Shown here: positions 59,820-64,000 of the stretch, piece after piece | Layout: each line of letters begins with the position of its first letter | Position numbering within the stretch: position 1 is the first letter of the stretch | Notes under the pieces: model-generated | Told to the model about the DNA's origin: nothing | What the model saw: the letters and a program-made list of their open reading frames with translations, nothing else | Database searches by the model: none | Program-made: the position numbers and the translations under genes | Origin: Micromussa lordhowensis | Lineage: Eukaryota > Cnidaria > Anthozoa > Scleractinia > Lobophylliidae | NCBI GenBank assembly: GCA_964020085.1 | Contig: OZ026599.1 | Location: forward strand, 24,709,234-24,773,233 | Reading direction: 5' to 3' | DNA: 64,000 nucleotides

Positions 59820-61344
59820 ATGCCAATTTTGGTCAAAGGTGATGACGTCAGAAGTGGAACAAAGGCCAACGCTCGTCACGGCCGGGTTAAGACCGTATTG
59901 AGGAAAATCATTGATGAAAAGAAAGCCACTGGCCTTGGTATGATCCCAAGTAAGTTGTTAAAAATGGCTGCAAGTATTGTTGCTCCCTCACTTACCGCCA
60001 TATTCACAAAGTCAATTATCACTGAGATTTATCCAACAGAATGGAAAACAGCTAGGGTAACTCCGGTGTTTAAAAAGGATGTAAAATCAGACCTCAACAA
60101 TTATCGTCAAATTTCCGTTATCGCGGTTGTTTCGAAGGTTTTTGAAAAAATGTTTACGACCAACTGTACCAATACCTAAATGATAATAAATTGTTATCAA
60201 GTCGTCAGTCGGGCTTTCGCTCCTTACATAGCACCCTAACGACCTTGCTTGAGGCGACAAATAGCTGGTCTGTTAACATAGATAACCGTTTCCTGAACGG
60301 AGTAGTCTTCATTGACCTTAAAAAAGCTTTTGACACAATTGATCACGAAATTATTTTACGTAAATTGTCATACTTTAGTGCTGACCAGGCAACTATTAAG
60401 TGGTTTCAGTCATACCTAAGTGATCGGACCCAAAGGTGTAATGTGAATGGCAATCTGTCAACTGCCAGCACTGTTAATTGTGGCGTACCGCAGGGCGGCA
60501 TCCTGGGTCCCTTGCTCTTTTTAATGTAAATTTTACGATCCCTCTAAAAATGCTTGCTGCTGACACCAATATATCCTTATCTGCCAAAACGGTAGCCGAT
60601 CTTAAACTAGCAGTGACCTCTGAACTTAACAATCTTACCTGTTGGCTGAGAGACAACAGATTAAGCTTAAATGTGGCCAAAACTGAGCTAGTGATGATTG
60701 GATCTAGGCTGCAGAGATTGAATGCCCAATGTGAGGAGATTGATATTAGTATTGATGACTGGACGATCAGGAGAGTTGATCATACTAAATCTCTGTCCAT
60801 TAATGCTCAACTCTCTTGGTCTAAACACGTCGATGAGATATGCAAGAAAGCCTCTTCAGCCATTGGTGCATTAAAACGTGTACGACCTTTTGTTCCGACG
60901 GACGTTGCAGTTCAAATTTATAATGCTTTAATATTACCACATTTTGATTACTGCAGCCCCGTTTGGGATTGTATGAGTGGCCATTTGAGTGATAAATAAC
61001 AAAAATTACAAAATCGCGCAGCCAGAGTAATTACTAAATTCTCTTTTGACACGAGCTCCAACCTCATCCTAGCGACGCTTAAGTGGGAGAAGCTGTCTCT
61101 TCGTCGTAAAAAAAAAAGACAGAAAGCTTTCACATCTTCACATCTTCAATGTTTTTTCACCCAACGCCATGTTAATGGTTATAACTTAAGAAATCTTGAA
61201 GGGAAACTTTCGTTCCCCAAGCCAAATACTAATTATTTGAACGAAGCTTTTGTTACAGCTTGTTATAGCGGGGCCTGCTTGTGGAATAACTTTCCCCAAG
61301 ATTTAAAAAGCGTTGGTTCTATTGGGCAGTCTAAAGGTATCTGA
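59820..61344 (+). pseudogene. Decayed non-LTR retrotransposon reverse transcriptase (CR1/L2/jockey-like)
   Basis: The 3' half of a LINE pol gene in several frames. Segment 59820-60176 contains the early RT fingers (YPTEWKTARVTPVFKK, NNYRQISVI). Segment 60191-60529 has QSGFRSLHSTLTTLL, FIDLKKAFDTIDHE and GVPQGGILGPLLFL. Segment 60530-60999 has a remnant of the catalytic block reading LAADTN, then WLRDNRLSLN and the C-terminal LPHFDYCSPVWD. After an in-frame TAA the frame resumes with LQNRAARVI and ends at 61344. Defects: a frameshift near 60180, a deletion with frame change near 60525, loss of one catalytic Asp (AAD instead of ADD) and the stop near 61000. No endonuclease domain is seen upstream. 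It is dead as a polymerase source. Confidence 0.88.
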
Positions 61345-61473
61345 GATATCGGATTCCCACACGGCAATCATGTAAAACAGTTGTAATGAGTTTTAGTTTT
61401 TAACTTTTAGCTTAACTGATGATTCTCCGTGTTTAAAGTAAAGATTTTACATTAAATTACATTACATTACAAG
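61345..61473 (+). repeat. 3' untranslated tail of the LINE with ATTAC repeats
   Basis: Follows the decayed RT frame and ends in tandem ATTAC units (61449-61470), the short 3' microsatellite typical of CR1/L2-type LINEs in place of poly-A. It marks the likely 3' end of the inserted copy. Confidence 0.6.
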
Positions 61474-63890
61474 GCCGGCACAGGCCTTGAAATCCTATTA
61501 TATGGCTTTCGGGGAAAGTTTTCTTGCGGGACACGGCGAGTAGTCCCGAGCAGGCAAGATGGCTCCATCTTGCTCGCTCGGGTAGCATATCACAGTGCAG
61601 GATTTGATTCATCTTACCCGCTTAAGTTAATTCCCTTGAAATTGTTCTACTAACAAACTTATTTTGAAACTTGGCATAGTTAACATTCATGATACGATCA
61701 TTAAAAAATGAAATAAAAATGGGGTCACCGTGCTTGATTACACGTCAGCGGGCTCTTAAAATAGGAATATTTTTACTGGTTGCGCGTTAAAAATTCGAAT
61801 CATCTTCATACAGAATTAAGTCCTTATTACTTGAAAGACAAAATTTTATCGTGAAAGTAAAGCTTCTTTTATTCACATCAGTCGTATTGCTTCATTTAAG
61901 CCGTTTTTGATTGCCTGGTTGCGGGAATATTGCACTTTTTCGGACAGTTTCGTGGTTAGTCCTCGCCATGGCCAAAATACAACCACTATATAACTATTTT
62001 GCAACAAAAAAATGATGTTCTACTATCAAAATTGTTTCCTTCTTCAACATGTTCTTTATTAGACTGTTCTTAGCAAATACCAAAAGAAAATTGGGGGTCA
62101 CCGTGCTCGTTTAATAGAATAGGAGCATTAATTTCGCTATCGAGCTTAGTTTGAGCATAGGTAACCCAGGCTCACTGTGTGTGACACGTGACATAATATA
62201 GGAAAATATAGAGAACATATGAGGTGAAGTTTAGGTCTGAAAATTTGCTAGAAAATGGAAATAAAAATCGATGAAACTTACCATGTGGCGAGTTGTTGTT
62301 GTCCTTAATACGTACACGTAGTTTCCCCAAAACTATCAGAATGCAAGATTTTACTCAATTATGCGATTCTACACGTGATTAGTTTCTGGTTTTGCGGAAA
62401 AGCTATTTAGACTGTGTTTTAGCTGAACCAGAAGAAGGCTGTCAGACTCAAAAGGCAACGATTTTGTTATAAAAAATATACCAAAGGTGTTTTTTTGTTA
62501 CTATTTACCATGTAGTTTCAAGATCTTTATAAATATGCTTGCTTTTCTTTAGGTAAGGGAGAATTCTAACGAAATCTGTGAAGGAATATCGTTTCCTCCT
62601 TTTTCAGAAAAATGCTGACGTGAGCAGTTTTGTTGAGATTCAAGGGTAATTATCTCAGAAAAATGCTTGGCGACCGCCAGTTTTCTTTGTGGATTCCGAT
62701 AGCCCTTGCAAAGATCAACTTTTTCCGCGTGGTCCTAATCTGGCACTGTCTTAAACTAGCGACATTATGTTTCTGGATCATTCTGAACGTCAGATCCTTA
62801 TGTCCACCTCTGGAGGAAAATAGAAATTTTCTGGGCCACGGAGATTACGTTTGGTCCCCGAAATGCGAACATATTGAACTCTGGAAAGAAGTGTTTCTCG
62901 AACGTTCCAAAAAGACCTGCAAATACAGTCACCTCTGGCTTTGGGCACGACATGAAGGGCAAAATTTGTGTGGTACAAAATAGTAAAACTTCAACAATCA
63001 TATAAACTTACACAACGATTTTATTATCAATACCCCGAATTAAGAATCAATAGAAATGAAACTATTTAAAGTCGATTTAATTACAAATGTATTTCTACTA
63101 GAAAGTATTAACAAGATTGCCTAATTACTATAAATTGCGTAATGCAATACTACTACAAAAACATAACATATTTCTAGCACTGTATAATGGTAACAATGTG
63201 TAATTCCTTTCACACCGACAGTCAACAATTGCCTAACACGATTTTGTGGGTAAATCCATACGTTATAGCTTTAACCGGAAAGTTACTGAGCAATATTTTC
63301 ATGTTGTACTGCACGATATAAAATACAAAGTAGTTAAAACTCAAAGTTTAGAAAATTTATTTTATGTGGAAGTGTTTTTTTTTTCTCGACGAAATTTGCT
63401 AAATAAAATGTAAAATACTTTCAATTTGACCTTGACTACTCTTGAGATTGAAAGGGTTTAAGTAGTACTGCTTCCAATACTGAAGTGTTTTAAGATAATA
63501 GAAAGTATTATGATCAATGACCTTATACAGAAAACATTTAACATGTTGCCACAAGAGTGTCAGTCGGAAAATTTTAAAGGCACCTGAACCAAACTGAAAC
63601 AGTGAAACGTAAAATTTTCCTGCTCGCTCTTGTCTTTATTCTCAATATCCCGCGGGTCAAGTAGTTTCCTAAATATTAAAAACCACTAAGGCCGGGTTTG
63701 GACGATTTGGTTATAATTTTAAGTTTCTTGGCATTTCTTGCTCTAGGTCTACTCCTATGTAACTTGAAGTCCATTTTCCAGCTACCCTGAATCCACTTAA
63801 AGGTTTAACTTCCGCTTAATAACCTGGTGAGTGAGCCACGAAGACGCGGGAATCTCGAAGCTCTGTTCCCGAGTAATAATAATAATAATT
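61474..63890. other. Gene-poor right flank
   Basis: No gene supported. The word GGGGTCACCGTGCT occurs twice (about 61721 and 62095), hinting at an old direct duplication or two copies of one repeat. A 117-codon open frame at 62630-62983 shows no recognisable domain and is not called. Confidence 0.45.
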
Positions 63891-63962
63891 AACAATTAGA
63901 CCCGTAGCCCGAAAGGGCTACGGGTCAATAGCCCATGAGGCGAAGCCCAATGGGCTATTGAC

Positions 63963-63996
<34 letters not shown>
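63891..63996. mobile_element. Fold-back MITE at the window end
   Basis: AACAATTAGACCC at the left and GGGTCTAATTGTT at the right. Internal GTAGCCCGAAAGGGCTAC and CAATAGCCCAT/ATGGGCTATTG also pair, giving a multi-hairpin fold. Confidence 0.8.
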
Positions 63997-64000
63997 TAGT

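Noticed and set aside
62630..62983. 117-codon open frame on the plus strand, with a long overlapping frame opposite
   Set aside because: No recognisable domain; comparable frames on both strands suggest chance.

Overview
The window looks like nuclear DNA of a cnidarian, most likely a stony coral or close relative. The genes are intron-rich with consensus GT/AG junctions and encode metazoan families. The non-coding DNA is AT-rich, full of short fold-back (MITE-like) elements and tRNA-derived SINEs, and often carries the palindrome TACATGTA. The genus cannot be fixed from the sequence. No prokaryotic, viral or CRISPR feature was found.

Layout: (1) 1-3491 is intergenic with a SINE and a fold-back. 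(2) 3492-12371, minus: a complete 7-exon SLC1/EAAT-type acidic amino-acid transporter (copy A, 544 aa). (3) 12372-19537 is intergenic and repeat-rich. (4) 19538-26243, minus: a second complete 7-exon SLC1 gene (copy B, 542 aa), with every intron at the same place and phase, so a tandem duplicate. (5) 27606-31800: two head-to-head paralogous multi-pass membrane proteins of unrecognised family, one on each strand, about 0.8 kb apart; the plus-strand gene has a second exon recovered here. (6) 33503-57226, minus: a complete 21-exon gamma-tubulin complex component 3 gene (TUBGCP3, 927 aa), joined exon by exon with all phases compatible. (7) 57227-64000 is gene-poor: a hAT-like MITE, a decayed non-LTR retrotransposon and more fold-backs.

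The transporters would clear or take up glutamate/aspartate at the plasma membrane, both ending in C-terminal PDZ-ligand-like residues. TUBGCP3 is a housekeeping microtubule-nucleation gene. The loci have no evident joint function.

Main points for a second look: copy A combines an ASCT-like NMDGA motif with the EAAT-type TM8 arginine; complementary CAGT/CTGA repeats flank exons 3-4 of copy B; a near-perfect 112-bp palindrome lies 23 bp past a splice donor; a Harbinger-type MITE still carries a Myb/SANT reading frame; nested fold-backs crowd the TUBGCP3 introns; and the divergent membrane-protein pair is unrecognised.
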